A stretch of 64,000 nucleotides of DNA. It comes from Ailurus styani (lineage: Eukaryota > Chordata > Mammalia > Carnivora > Ailuridae). Position numbers and translations under genes: made by a program. Of the stretch, positions 45,516 through 58,367 are shown piece by piece. The stretch is from contig LNAC01000748.1 in NCBI GenBank assembly GCA_002007465.1, positions 286,334-350,333 on the forward strand. The letters run 5' to 3'. How positions within the stretch are numbered: the first letter of the stretch is position 1; the number at the start of each line of letters is the position of its first letter. Under the pieces are notes generated by a model. It saw only the letters and a program-made list of their open reading frames with translations. It did not search any database and was not told where the DNA came from.

Positions 45516-46789
45516 ACTTGAGAGCAGCCAAAATTCTGTTGATACTCAGAAACTGCCAATTGAGGAAATGGCTAGAAAAGAGAATTTTAGATAAATGAAG
45601 CCATCATCAAATACTGGGAGGACCACCTGCCATGTGGGTCAAAGTCAAATCAATGACTGGAATTGATAAGGAGGCAGAGTTTGACTCTGGAAGATTTCTG
45701 CATGGAAAATCGAACTCTCTGCAGTCTTCACTAGATGAAAGTCCCAGTGGTAGCACTTGGTACTGCCTAGAAAAGCAATCTACTGTTTTTGCCATGAGTT
45801 CAGTGTTGAGCGCTGTGAAGTTTACACATGATATCTCTATTATAGGGCATAGTACTGCCACTTAAACCCTAAAACAAGGTCAATAACACCATTTCTACAC
45901 TCTCCCAAAGCCAATGCCAGAGCCTCAGCTGTCTACAAGTCTTGAAAAAGGAGATTTTTGGTTTGTGGGGGAGTTTTGGTTTTGTTTCTTAGTTTTATTT
46001 CCACCAAACATGTCTGCTTTTTTTTTTCAAGGACAAATTAGATATACGTGTGTGTTTGTGTGTATTATTTTTTCACCCTTTAAATGTAAATTTTCAATGT
46101 AGGCATTGATGTGTTTCCACAATGAATGTCTAACTCAAGCCTCATTCTCTCCCCACTTTCATCCTCCTCTTTTCTCTCTTTTCATACTCTTGTATTGATT
46201 CTAATAAAATGGTTGCTTTAAAAAAAAGTCTAAAAGAGCTTTCTAACATTCATATTGGTACTGGTCAGACATGGAAGAAGTAATGTTGGAGAAGTAGAGT
46301 GGGGCCCCACTATAATCACCCTTGGGGGCCAGCCTGAGGAAGAAAAGAGGGTAACACTTAACATTGAACTGAGCCCTGTGGGGAATCAACTGATGCCTGT
46401 ATGGAACCAAAATACCCTTGATGTCAGTGCTGAGGAAGGGAATGCTGTTCCTGTCATCAATGGGTGCCATCTTGTGTCTCTTCTCATCCACCAATTCCCC
46501 AGGGTAGGAGAGGAGAGAAAAAGGAAACATGAGAAAGGAAAAAAAGAGGGAGAAGAGGAGGATAAGAAGGAAAAAAAAAAGAAGATATTTGGTCTAATAG
46601 ACACTTTTCTTATATTTCCAAGAGCAAAAAGCAATAATCATAAATTTTCAGTTCAAGGAATACACACACACACAGACAGACACACACAAACAGAGACACA
46701 CACACATATAAACACATATTATAGATACACATACCTATACATATAACCAATCAGGCAAAAAAGGAAAAGTCAAAGAGCAAAGAGCATTC
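45516..46789. other. 1.3 kb without a recognised gene
   Basis: It contains the longest non-L1, non-SINE open frame of the region (46255-46743, 163 codons). Its last third is encoded by an A/G-rich run (46505-46585) and a CA-rich run (46661-46745), so it is low-complexity. The first about 85 codons match nothing I know. I do not call it a gene. Confidence 0.35.
46661..46745. repeat. CA-rich simple repeat
   Basis: Imperfect (CA)n mixed with CAGA and CATATA units. Confidence 0.85.
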
Positions 46790-46945
46790 CATTATTATCT
46801 TAAAGTAATACCTGGCTTACCCCTGTAGATCACAAACTCATTAGGGTGGGTATTATGTCTACTTTACTGACCATGGAATTTGCAGGTCTAGTCTAGCGCA
46901 CACACAGAGTAAACTCTCAGGAATAAGTTGTTGAATTGGTTTTTA
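46790..46945 (+). repeat. L2 LINE 3' end
   Basis: GATCACAAACTCATTAGGG, GGTATTATGTCTACTTTACT, AGTCTAGCGCACACACAGAG and TTGTTGAATTGG follow the terminal L2 order. Confidence 0.65.
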
Positions 46946-47152
46946 TTTTTTATTTTTTTAAAGATTTTATTTATTTATTTGACAGAGAGAGAGAGAGAGA
47001 TGACAAGTAGGCAGAGAGGCAGACAGAGAGAGAGGGGGAAGCAGGCTACCTGCTGAGCAGGAAGCCCTATGCGGGGCTCGATCCCAGGACCCTGAGATCA
47101 TGACCTGAGCTGAAGGCAGAGGCTTAAACCCACTGAGCCACCCAGGCGCCCC
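46946..47152 (-). repeat. Can-SINE, young subfamily
   Basis: Minus-strand copy with typical head and GA-rich body. TGAATTGGTTTTTA at 46932 and TGAATTGTTTTTTAA at 47153 form the target duplication, made from the L2 terminus. Confidence 0.95.
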
Positions 47153-47505
47153 TGAATTGTTTTTTAAAAGAAAAATAGTAACTCCAAGCCAGAGCCATGT
47201 GGCTTGGAGGATTTTTTTTTTTTTGACATTCCAAGGAATCACTCTTCTAGTAGGAAGACTGCAGAGAGCTTCTGTATGCCCCACAACCCTTGATATCTGC
47301 TTCAAGAGCAGGAAGGGGTGATGGGCTCCTCTTTGGTGTTGCAGAATTTGATTTACCTGTAGTCACTCTGAGGCAGATGTTCTTTCCAGAATTTCATGCC
47401 CTGGTGCATTCATGTACTGGCCAGTGATCAGAGAGATATGAAATGAAGCCTCCTTTGTTGTTAAATTTACCTATCTTTGTACATGTTTCTAATTTGAAGG
47501 CCTAC
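47153..47505. other. no recognised element
   Basis: About 350 bp of unique-looking sequence between a SINE and an LTR. Confidence 0.4.
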
Positions 47506-47868
47506 TGCCTTAATCCATGCAGTTTGCTATAACAAAAATACCTTAGAGTGGGAGACTTCAACGTTTATTTCTCACAGTCCTGTAGGCTGGGACATCTAAG
47601 ATCAAGGTGCTGGCTGATTAAGTCTAGGGAGAACTCTCTTGCTGATTCATAGATAGGCATCTTCCCCTTTGCCACACATGGCAGAAAGGAGTGAAGGAGC
47701 TCTCTGGAGTCTCTTTCATAAGGACACTAATTCCATTCATGAAGACTCTAATCTCATGGCCTAATTGCCCCCTAAAGGTCTCCAAACACCAACACATTAG
47801 GGGTTGTGTGAATTATTATGTGAAATTATGTGAAAATATGAATTTGGAGAGGACACAGTCTATAGCAC
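47506..47868 (-). mobile_element. MST/THE1-like solo LTR (ERVL-MaLR)
   Basis: Complement order: TTAATCCATGCAGTTTGCTA, AACAAAAATACCTTAGAGTG, AGATCAAGGTGCTGGCTGAT, GGACACTAATTCCATTCATG and AACACATTAGGGGTTG. A small ATTATGTGAA duplication lies near 47813. It is the MST-type member of the MaLR group by its inner blocks, distinct from the MLT1 copies. Confidence 0.75.
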
Positions 47869-48254
47869 CTATGGAGACGTTAAGAGCTGTACACATTGTT
47901 TTCCCTTCAGAACCCAGATCACATATTTTCACACAAATATGAAGTGTAATAATTACAGAGTTAGGCCTCCATGTGAAGGAGCTTGAAAAAAATGTATATA
48001 GTTTTGTGCGTGTATCTCTGTGTGTGTGTGTTTTATTTTGAAAATAAGTTGTCTGGCACATGGTCTAGCACATGACATTGTGGTCATGTCATTTCAGATT
48101 TGTTAGTTCATATTTTAAAGATTGTTTTACTAATTTCTACCTCTACTCTACCTGCCTCCCCATCCTGATCACCACATACACACATAGACACTCACTCTGG
48201 TCAGCTGTTCCTGTTTGGTTTTGGTTTTGTTTAATTAAGGAAATAAGAAAGTCA
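47869..48254. other. no recognised element
   Basis: Contains a short TG run (about 48015-48031). No exon or named repeat. Confidence 0.4.
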
Positions 48255-48395
48255 CTGGCTGAATGGCCAGTCTGCCTGATGAGGTCCTGCTTCAGTCCTG
48301 GCTGGCTGCGTGTCTCTGGGCAAGCCCCTTCCTCCTCTTCTGGCTCTAAATTTCCCATCTAAAAAAGGACTAAGTGCTCACTTAGATTTCTTCTC
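48255..48395 (+). repeat. MIR SINE
   Basis: CAGTCCTGGCTGGCTGCGTG, TCTCTGGGCAAGCCCCTTCC and AATTTCCCATCTAAAAAAGG follow the sense MIR core. Confidence 0.7.
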
Positions 48396-49950
48396 TCACC
48401 ATGAGGATTTAATGTTCTTACATGTACATGTACATACAATGACAAAGAACTTTTTCAAGGCAAAGTGAATAAGTATTTTAGAAAGAGTGACTTAGAACAA
48501 CATTGGGCATTGGAGCTATCATTAATTCTTCTGAACAGGCTAACCAGTACATGCTGGAAATATAATATCAAGAGTCAAAAGCCCTGTGATAGGGCTCTGA
48601 CTCTACCACATCTGACCCCTGATGCTTCTGGATTTTCCAACCTGATTTTTTATACTGTGTATCTGTCTCTATAAATAATCTTATGAGTGAAAAATAAAAA
48701 ACAAAACATCCTAAAACAATTTCCACTGTTCTAACTGCAAATCTTATCTCAAATCTGGAGTCTCCATAGAGAGTCCCAGATTCGATTAATTCTACTGAAA
48801 AGTACCGATGGAACAGGTCCATCCAGACTGAGGGGGCTGGAGAGAAAGAATGTATCCTAAAGCAAGAAGAGAATTCTAAAATCTTAGTGCAAAAACAATG
48901 CCTCATTATTCAGGTATAATGTTTTGTCTGTTGCGACATCTTTCTTCATGTCTACTCATGGTAGAATTGAGCTAAGGTGATTTCTGAGTACTATGATTAC
49001 TATAGGTAAAACTAATGCAAAGCTTGGTGTTTTACAATAGAAAAATGAATATTTTTGGTGTAAGTGAGAATGTGAGTACACATAAACCAAATTAATTGAG
49101 GAAGAAGAATGTTATTAAGCAACATAGTATGGGGAATGCTAAGACCATATTAATTAAGACTAGTCTGGCCCACAGAATGGCCAAAATGTTAATCTTTTCA
49201 GAGTGCCAGATGTGCTGATAATTCTGGAACGTGGAATGACAGAGGGTCCCATTAAAATGAGGAAATATGTACTGAAGATGACATAAAAGAATCAAGAGAG
49301 TAGGTGATTTTGAGGAAGATTTGACATCCAAAAAGTTACATGTGGCAACATGTAAGTTGGCTCCATCTCTCTGGAGCCCAACCTCAGAACACATAATGAC
49401 TGACTGAGATGTGAGCCAGTGAGCCAGTGTGTAGCCACACCCAAGCTGACTCTAAGCCAAGGGAGGGTGATGATCCAGCAAGACCCAAGAAAAAACCCAA
49501 AGCCAGCAAATCAAGACATGGGCAAACTGGGGGAACATATGTACAGGGAGTCCAGGAGCAGCAGACTGGACAAAGCACCTGCTGCTGGAATCTACATGCA
49601 GTAAGCTTTTATAGTGTAGCAAATAGTCCAGCAGCTATCTGTACCTTGGCCCTTCCTTAGATGGCCAACATTCCAAAGAAATCAGAGTCTGGACATCCAC
49701 CTTTACTAAGGAAATGGCCCAGGTCAGCCACCTCTGGAACCTCTGACCTGGAAACCTGAACATTTCTGCACATCTTGCTTCTGGGAAATGACAAGGTGAG
49801 GACAGGATCTATACACTCTCAAGATAATAATAAATAGGGGTATTTGTGGCAAACCAGCCTTCTGGCCCTTACCATACAGTCAGTCATCCATGCCTAGAAA
49901 TATATTGTAGGGAAATAAACTATGCAAGTAATAAATATGTGGTTGTTTAT
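48396..49950. other. 1.6 kb without a recognised gene
   Basis: Unique-looking, AT-rich upstream flank of the full-length L1. Open frames of 60-112 codons on both strands (for example 48568-48906 minus, 49092-49394 minus) have no recognisable domains. Confidence 0.35.
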
Positions 49951-51509
49951 AAAAAGGAAACCTAGAGGAGGAGCAACATGGTTGAGGAGTAGGAGACCGA
50001 TTATCATCAGGACCTGGAAATTCACCCAGATAGCTATCAAACTATTCTGAACACCTACAAATTCTACAGGAGATTGAAGAGAAGAAGAGCAGGAATTCTA
50101 GGAACAGAAAAGCAACCACTTTCTGAAAGGAGGGACGTGCAAAGGAGTGAATCCGAGGTGATATAAAGGAAGATAGAATGACGGGGGCAGGGACCGCTCC
50201 CGGCAAGTGAGAGAGCAGTGGAGCACAAAATTGGAACTTTTAGAAGTGGCTCCACTGAGAGACGTCGCTCCAGAGGCTAAGCAGGGAGTGAAGCCTTTGC
50301 GGGGACAGTGTAGTCTCAGGACCCATGGGGACACAAAAAGACCAGGGGTGTCTGAGTGCGACAGAGCTCCCAGGATTCAGAGAAAAGTTGACTGGAGAGG
50401 CGAAGCAAAGCTGAGAAGGTGCCTCTCAGCTCAGGGTTACCTTGGTCCAAAGCACAGTCAGGCCACTGCTCTTTGAGTGGGGGCCCCACGGGTGGCAGAC
50501 CCAGAGAGAACCCTACTTCCTCCTCTGGGAGGAGCGGCGTGGGAGCAGCTGCAGGAATCTGCCAAGTTCGGAGATTCTAAACGAGGCCATGCGCCAGAGA
50601 TGGAAATACTCGGTCACAGGCCGGGTGAGCTCAGAGTGCAGCCAGAGACCAGGGAGATGGGAGGGACGGACTGCTTTTCTCTGAGGACGCACTGAGGACT
50701 GAGGTCCTGAGCTCTTAGCTACTGCGGGTCAGAGATTAGGAGGCTGCCATTTTCTGTCCTGTCCCACAAAGCTGTACAGAAAGCGTTCAGGGAATGAAAG
50801 CTCCCCAGAGCGAACCTGAGCTGATTACTTAGCCTGGCCCCTGGCAAGGGCGGTGGGATTCCACTTCGGGCAGAGACACTTGAGAATCACAGCAACAGGC
50901 CCCTCCCCCAGAAGATCAGTAAGAGCATCCAGCCAAGACCAAGCTCACAGGTCACTGAGAATTGTGGAACTCCAGAGCTAAGGGAAAGCAACACATAGAA
51001 TTCATGGCTTTTTTTCCCCATGATCCTTTAGTTGTTCAAAGTTAAATTTCTTGAATTTTATTTTTTCTTTTACTCTTTCTTTTTAAATTTTTTCTTCTTC
51101 GTATCTTAACATTTTTTAACTATTATATCTTATCAACACTTTTTAATCTTTTTAAATTTTCATTGTTATAGTCATATTTTATCCCTTCATTGTATTTAAC
51201 CTTATTTTTTGTATACATATAGGGTCTGTTCAATTCACCAGTCTAATAGATATAGATATAGATAGAGATAGAGGCAGAGACAGAAATAGGTATAGTAACA
51301 GAAATAAATAATTAGATATAGATATAGGGCTTTGTTTTATTTTATTTTATTTTGTTTTTGTTTGTTTTTGTTTATTGTTTTTGTTTTTTCCCTCTTTCTT
51401 CTCTCTGAAGTTTCAGGTCTCTTCTGATTAGGTTAGTGTATATTTTTCTGGGGTCATTTCTACCCTTTAGTATTTTGTTCTCCCATCCATCTATTCTTAT
51501 CTGCATAAA

Positions 51510-52402
51510 ATGGCAAGACAGAAAAAATCAACACAAAGAAAAGAACAAGAGGCAGTAATGACAGCTAGGGACCTAATCAATGTGGACATTACTAATATGA
51601 CAGAACTACAGTTCAGAATGACGATTATCAAGGTGCTGGCTGGGCTTAAAAAAAGCATCAAAGATAATAGAGAATCCCTCTCTAGAGAAATAAAAACCCT
51701 TTCTGGAGAAATAAAAGAACTAAAATCTAACCAAGTTGAAATCAAAAAAGCTATTAATGAGGTGCAATAAAAAATGGAGGCTCTTACTGCTAGGATAAAT
51801 GAGGCAGAAGATAGAATTAGTGATATAGAAGACTAAATGACAGAGAATAAAGAAGCAGAGGAAAGGAGAGACAAACAACTAACGGACCATGAGGGGAGAA
51901 TTTGAGAGATAAAAGATACCATAAGACGAAACAATATTAGAATAATTGGGATCCCAGAAGAAGAGGAGAGAGAGGAGGGCAGAAGATATATTGGAGCAAA
52001 TTATAGTACAGAATTTGGTGAAGGGAACAAGCAACAAAATCCAGGAGACACAGAGAACCCCCCACAAAATCAATAGAAATAGGTCCACACCCCGTCGTCT
52101 AATAGTAAAACTTACAAGTCTTAGTGACAAAGAGAAAATCCTGAAAGCAGCTTGGGACAAGAGGTCTGTAACATACAATGGTAGAAATATTAGACTGACA
52201 GCAGACCTATCCAGAGACCTGGTGGGCAAGAAAGAACTGGCATGATATATTCAGAGCACTAAATGAGAAAAATATGCAGCCAAGAATACTATATCCAGCT
52301 AGGCTGTCAATGAAAATAGGAAAGATAAAATGCTTCCAGGACAAATAAAAACTAAAGGAATTTGCAAACATCCAGCCAGCCCTACAGGAAATATTGAAAT
52401 AG
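51510..52402 (+). pseudogene. L1 ORF1, broken
   Basis: ORF1p is the L1 RNA-binding, coiled-coil trimer chaperone. The first 86 codons are intact (MARQKKSTQRKEQEAVMTAR start, then a heptad-like segment rich in E, I and K that fits the coiled coil). A stop at 51768-51770 follows the NEVQ residues, where the reading context suggests a serine codon was lost. Further stops lie near 51833 and 51908. The RNA-binding part survives in another frame (51946-52245) with RSTPRRLIVKLTSLSDKEKI. The probable original stop is TAG at 52400-52402. The total length is not a multiple of three, so there are net indels. Confidence 0.88.
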
Positions 52403-52490
52403 GTCCTCTACGCAAAGAGAACCTAAAAGAAACATAGACCAGAAAAGAAGAGACACAATATACAGTAACAATCACCTTACAGGCAATACA

Positions 52491-55400
52491 ATGGCACTAA
52501 ATTCATATCTCTCAATNTACTCTGAATGTAAATGGACTAAATGCCCCAACTAAAAGACACAGGGTATCAGAATGGATAAAAAAAACAAGACCCATCGATA
52601 TGCTGTCTACAAGAAACTTATTATACATGCAAAGACACCTCCATTTTTAAAGTGAGGGGGTGGAAAACAATTTACCATGCCAATGGACATCAAAAGAAAG
52701 CTGGAATGGCAATTCTTATATCAGATAAATTAGACTTTAAGCCAAAGAATATCATAAGAGTTGAGGAAGGACACTATATCATACTAAAAGGATCTGTCCA
52801 AAAAGAAGAGCTAACAATTATAAATATCTATGCCCCTAACATGGGAGCAGCCAATTATATAAGCCAATTAATAACAAAATAAAATAAACACATTGACAAT
52901 AATACAGTAATAGTAGGAGAATTTAACACCCCCCCCTTACTGAAATGGACAGATCATCGAAGCAAAAGATCAATGAGGAAATAAAGGCTTTAAATGATAC
53001 CCTGGACCAGTTGGACATCACAGGTATATTCAGAACATTTCATCCCAAAACAACAGAATACACATTCTTATCTAGTGCACATGGAACGTTCCCCAGAATA
53101 GACCATATTCTGGGTCACAGATCAGGTCTCAGCCGGTACCAAAAGACTGGGATCATTCCCTGCATATTTTCAGACCATAATGCTCTGAAACTAGAACTCA
53201 ACCACAAGAGGAAAGTTGGAAAGAACTCAANAAAGGAAAGTTGGAAAGTCCACAAATACATGGAGGCTTAAAAACATCCTACTAAAGAATAAATGGGTCA
53301 ACCAGGAAATTAAAGAAGAATTAAATAAATTCATGGAAACAAATGAAAATGAAAACACAACTGTTCAAAATCATCGGGACACAGCAAAGGCAGTCCTGAG
53401 AGGAAAGTATATAGCAATACAAGCCTTTCTCAAGAAACAAGAAAGGTCTCAAGTACACAACCTAACCCTACATCTAAAGGAGCTGAAGAAAAAACAGCAA
53501 AGAAAGCCTACACCCAGCAGGAGAAGAGAAATAACAAAGATCAGAGCAAAAAACAATGAAATAGAAACCAAAAGAACAGCAGAACAAATCAATGAAACTA
53601 GAAGCTGATTCTTTGAAAGAATTAATAAGATTGATGAACCCCTGGCCAGATTTATCCAAAAGAAAAGAGTAAAGACTCAAATTAATAAAATCATGAATGA
53701 AAGAGGAGAGATCATAACCAACACCAAAGAAATACAAACAATTATAAGAACATATTATGAGCAACTCTACACCAGCAAATTTGACAATCTGGAAGAAATG
53801 GATGCATTCTTAGAGAAATATAAACTACCAAAACTGAACCAGGAAGAAACTGAAGACCTGAATAGACCCATCACCAGTAAGGAGATTGAAGCAGTCATCA
53901 AAAATCTCCCAACGAACAAGAGCCCAGGGCCAGACGGCTTCCCAGGGGAATTCTACCAAACATTTAAAGAAGAATTAATACCTATTCTCCTGAAACTGTT
54001 CCAAAAAATAGAAATGGAAGAAAAACTTCCAAACTTATTTTATGAGGCCAGCATTACCTTGATCCAAAAACCAAACAAAGATGCCAACAAAAAGGAGAAT
54101 TACAGACCAATATCCTTGATGAACACAGATGCAAAAATTCTCACCAAAATACTAGCCAATAGGATCCAACAGCACATTAACAGGATTATTCACCATGACC
54201 AAGTGGGATTTATTTCCAGGCTGCAAGTTTGGTTTCACATCCGCAAATTAATCAATGTGCTACAAGACATTAATAAAAGAAAGAACAAGAACCATATGAT
54301 CCTCTCAATAGATGCTGAAAAAGCATTTGACAAAGTACAGCACCCTTTCTTGATCAAAACTCTTCACAGTGTAGGCATAGGTGGTACATACCTCAATATC
54401 ATCAAAGCCATCTATGAAAAACCCATAGCAAATATCATTCTCAATGGAGAAAAACTGAGNCTTTTCCCTTAAAGCCAGGAACACAGCAGGGCTGTCCACT
54501 ATCACCACTACTATTCAGAAGTCCTAGCCTCAGCAATTGGACAACAAAAAGGAAAAAAGTCATCCAAATCGGCAAGGAAACAGTCAAACTCTCACTCTTT
54601 GCAGATGATATGATACTTTATGTGGAAAACCCAAAGGACTCCACTCCAAAACTGCTAGCACTCATACAGGAATTCAGTCAAGTGTCAGGATATAAAATCA
54701 ATGCACAGAAATCAGTTGCATTTCTATATACCAACAACAAAACAGAAGAAAGAGAAATTAAAGAGTCAATCCCATTTACAATTGCACCNGCAATTTCACC
54801 CAAAACCATAAGATAACTAGGAGTAAACCTAGCCAAAGATGCAAAGAATCTGTACTCAGAAAACTATAAAGTACTCCTGAAACAAATTGAGGAAGACACA
54901 AAGAAGTGGAAAAACATTCCATGCTCATGGATTGGAAGAATAAATATTGTGAAAATGTCTATGCTACCTAGAGCAATCTACACATTTAATGCAATCCCCA
55001 TCAAAATACCAGCAATTTATTTCAAAGAAATGGAACAAATAATCCTAAAATTTATATGGAACCAGAAAAGACCCCGAATAGCCAAAGGAATGTTGAAAAA
55101 AAAAAGCAAAGTTGGCGGCATCACAATTCCAGATTTCAAGCTCTATTAAAAAGCTGTCATCATTAAGACAGTATTGTACTGGCACAAAAACAGGCATATA
55201 GATCAGTGGAACAGAATAGAGAGCCCAGAAATGGACCCTCAACTCTGTGGTCAACTAATCTTCAACAAAGCAGGAAAGAATGTCCAGTGGGAAAAAGACA
55301 GTCTCTTCAACAAATGGTGTTGGGAAAACTGGTCAGCCACATGCAGAAAAATGAAACTGGATCATTTCCTGACACCACACACAAAAATAGACTCAAAATG

Positions 55401-56356
55401 GATAAAAGACCTCAATGTGAGAAAGGAATCCATCAAAATCCTCGAGGAGAACACAGGCAGCAACCTCTTCGACCTCAACCGCAGCAACTTCTTCCTAGGA
55501 ACCTCACCAAAGGCAAGGGAAGCAAGGGCAAAAATGANTAAAAGTGAACTATTGGGACTTCGTCAAGATTAAAAGCTTTTGCACAGCAAAAACCAACAGA
55601 CAACTTTGCACAGTCAACAAAACTAAAAGACAACTGACAGAATGGGAGAAGATATTTGCAAATGATATATCACATAAAGGGCTTGTATCCAAAATCTGTA
55701 AAGAACTTCTCAAACTCAACACCCATAAAACAAATAACCCAGTCAAGAAATGGGCAGAAGACATGAACAGACATTTCTCCAAAGAAGACATCCAAATGGC
55801 CAACAGACACATGAGAAAGTGCTCAACATCACTCGGCATCAGAGAAATACAAATTAAAACCACAGCGAGATACCACCTTACACCAGTCAGAATGGCTAAA
55901 ATCAACAAGTCAGGAAATGACAGATGTTGGCGAGGTTGCGGAGAAAGGGGAACCCTCCTACACTGTTGGTGGGAATGCAAACTGGTGCAGCCACTCTGGA
56001 AAACAGTATGGAGATTCCTCAAAAAGTTGAAAATGGAGCTACCCTACGACCCAGCAATCGCACTACTGGGTATTTATCCTAAAGACACAAAGGTAGTGTT
56101 CCTCAGGGGCACGTGCACCCGAATGTTTATAGCAGCAATGTCCACAATAGCCAAACTATGGAAAGAACCTAGATGTCCATCAACAGATGAATGGATAAAG
56201 AAGATGTGGTATATATATATGATGGAATAGTATAGAGCCATCAAAAGAAACAAAATCTTGTCTTTTGCAATGACGTGGATGGAACTAGAAGGTATTATGC
56301 TAAGCAAAATGTCAATCAGAGAAAGATAATTATCATATGATCGCTCTGATATTAGG
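52491..56356 (+). pseudogene. L1 ORF2, broken
   Basis: ORF2p supplies the endonuclease and reverse transcriptase for L1 and SINE mobilisation. The endonuclease part is split: NIYAPN at 52652-52882, then SDHNALKLEL at 52945-53271. The RT part is in 53693-54472 (259 codons) and 54610-54816; FADD is at 54598-54609. The C-terminal CX3CX7HX4C knuckle ([18 protein letters not shown], about 55925-55978) is intact, unlike in the other young copy. Clear breaks are a stop at 52880-52882, a C-run frameshift near 52929, TGG-to-TGA at about 53606, an 11-nt deletion near 54516, Tyr-to-stop changes near 54815 and 55147, and a stop at 56228. Ambiguous bases at 52517, 53231, 54460, 54789 and 55538 add apparent frameshifts. 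Confidence 0.92.
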
Positions 56357-58283
56357 AATTTGAAGGGCCGTGTGGGGGGTCATGGGGGTAGGGAGGGAAA
56401 AATAATGAAACAGGATGGGATGGGGAAGGAGACAAACCATAAGAGACTTCTAATCTCATAAAACAAACTGAGGGTTACTGGGGGGTGGGAGGGTAGGGAT
56501 AGGGTNAGGAAGGTAGGGATAGGGTGGATGTGTTATGGACATTGGGGAGGGTTTGTACTATGGTGAGTGCTGTGAAAGGTGTAAGCCTCATGATTCACAG
56601 ACCTGTACCCCTGGGGCAAATAATAAAAAAATTTAAAAAAAAGAAAACTAAATCTCAGCCCAAATGTCAAATAATAGTTTCCTTATTAAATGACTGGTGA
56701 TAGCACATCATCACTATAAAATATTATTTCATAATTACAAGTAAACAACAAAGGTTTCTTAAATAAATTACAGTTCGGCCTTCCAATTAAAAACCATCCA
56801 ATTAAAAAGAAGTCTTCTACTTTCAGGAAAAATGACATAAAGTAGACCACATTTACTCTCTCATCTGAAGTAAGTGGAAAAAATGAACAAACTACATGCA
56901 ACAATGATTTTCAACAGCATAAGCTAGTTATCCCAGAGAGAAGAGAAACAAATAAAGCGATGCCTACAGTTACCTCCAACTTACCGCCTGGAGAAATATT
57001 CTGGACCATGGCACAGAAAGGAGGACCTTGGTCAGAGCCCATTGATCTCTCTCAGTTGAGGAGACAGACAGGGGAATCCAGGAAGGTCAAGACAGCTAAC
57101 GTTCACAGGGCTGAGTATCAAAAGAGAGAGCTGAACAATGAGACAATTCCAGATACATACAGATAGTCCTCCCCAGGTACATGATCATGAGAAAATTACC
57201 AAAGGGTAAGGAGAAAACTACCCAAAAGAATGAGAAGAAGCAATTACCAGTGATGCACTGGGTCAGAAACAGGGTGTGCTCCACTAGTCAGAGTGGAGAA
57301 CATTATAATTCACAGAAAATAGGTATGATACTCAGAAGGGTTTTGCCTTAATAGTGGGGAAAATCAATGCTAGACTAAACCCTGTTCTGATCATCCCCAA
57401 CAAAGCCTGGAACAACACACAAAGGAAGCAAACTGTTTCTTTGATAACTTAACCATATTCCAGAACAAAGCTCAAGAATATTTATGGAATATAAAAATAT
57501 CTAGCACCCATAAAGATAAAATTCACAAGGTCTAGCATCTAATTAATAATTACCAGGCATGCAAAGAAGCAAGAAAATGTAACTCATTATGAAGAAATAA
57601 AGCAATCCATCCAAAGTGACCCAGAAAAGACACATACAATGAACTTAGTAGACAAAGATACTAAAACAGTAATTGTTACTGTATTCCATATGTTCATGGG
57701 ACTAGAGAAAAGACTGAACATGGTAAGACCTAAATCAAACTTCTACCGATAATAATACATGTCTGAGATGAAAGATTCACTGGATGAAATTAACAGCAAT
57801 TTAGACACTGTAGAAGAAATGATAAGTAAAATTGAAGAAAAAAATAATATAAACTACCAAAAATAAAACACATAGAGAGGAAAGAGCCTGAAGAAAATGT
57901 ACAGAGTATCAGTAGGTCATGGGAAAACTTCAAGAGATTAATGTATATGATATTGTGGTCTCTGAAGGAAAAAAGAGAGGTGACAGGAAAAAAATCAAAG
58001 AAATACCATTGAAAACTATTAATCCACATATCTAAGAAGCTCACTAAACTTTGAGCATAAGAAACATGAAGAAAATTATACCACAGTACATCACAGTCAG
58101 ATTGCCTAATACCAGGGATAAGGTCATTATGTTAAAAGTAGCTGGAGAGAAAAAGACACATTGTATACAGAAGAAAAAAGAAGAGGATGTTGGCGGATTT
58201 CTCCCCAGAAACAATGTAAGCTAGAAGACAGTGAAATGATACCTTTAAGATGCTGAAAGAAAAATTGCTGTCAAACTATAACT

Positions 58284-58315
58284 TTTTTCCTTTTCTTTCT
58301 TTCTTTCTTTCTTTT

Positions 58316-58367
<52 letters not shown>

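Larger units (their letters stand above)
49965..56636 (+). mobile_element. near full-length young L1 retrotransposon
   Basis: The element runs from an L1-type 5' end (GAGGAGCAACATGGTTGAGG) through a 5' UTR of about 1.5 kb, ORF1, ORF2 and a G-rich 3' UTR to an A-rich tail. The length is about 6.67 kb, as expected for a full-length mammalian L1. Flanks AAAAAGGAAACCTA (49951-49964) and AAAAAAGAAAACTA (56637-56650) match at 12 of 14 bases and are the probable target duplication. The 5' UTR has a CpG-containing part (about 50180-50700) followed by a T-rich tract (about 51040-51400). Both ORFs are broken. Six single ambiguous bases lie in the ORF2 and 3' UTR half. Confidence 0.94.
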
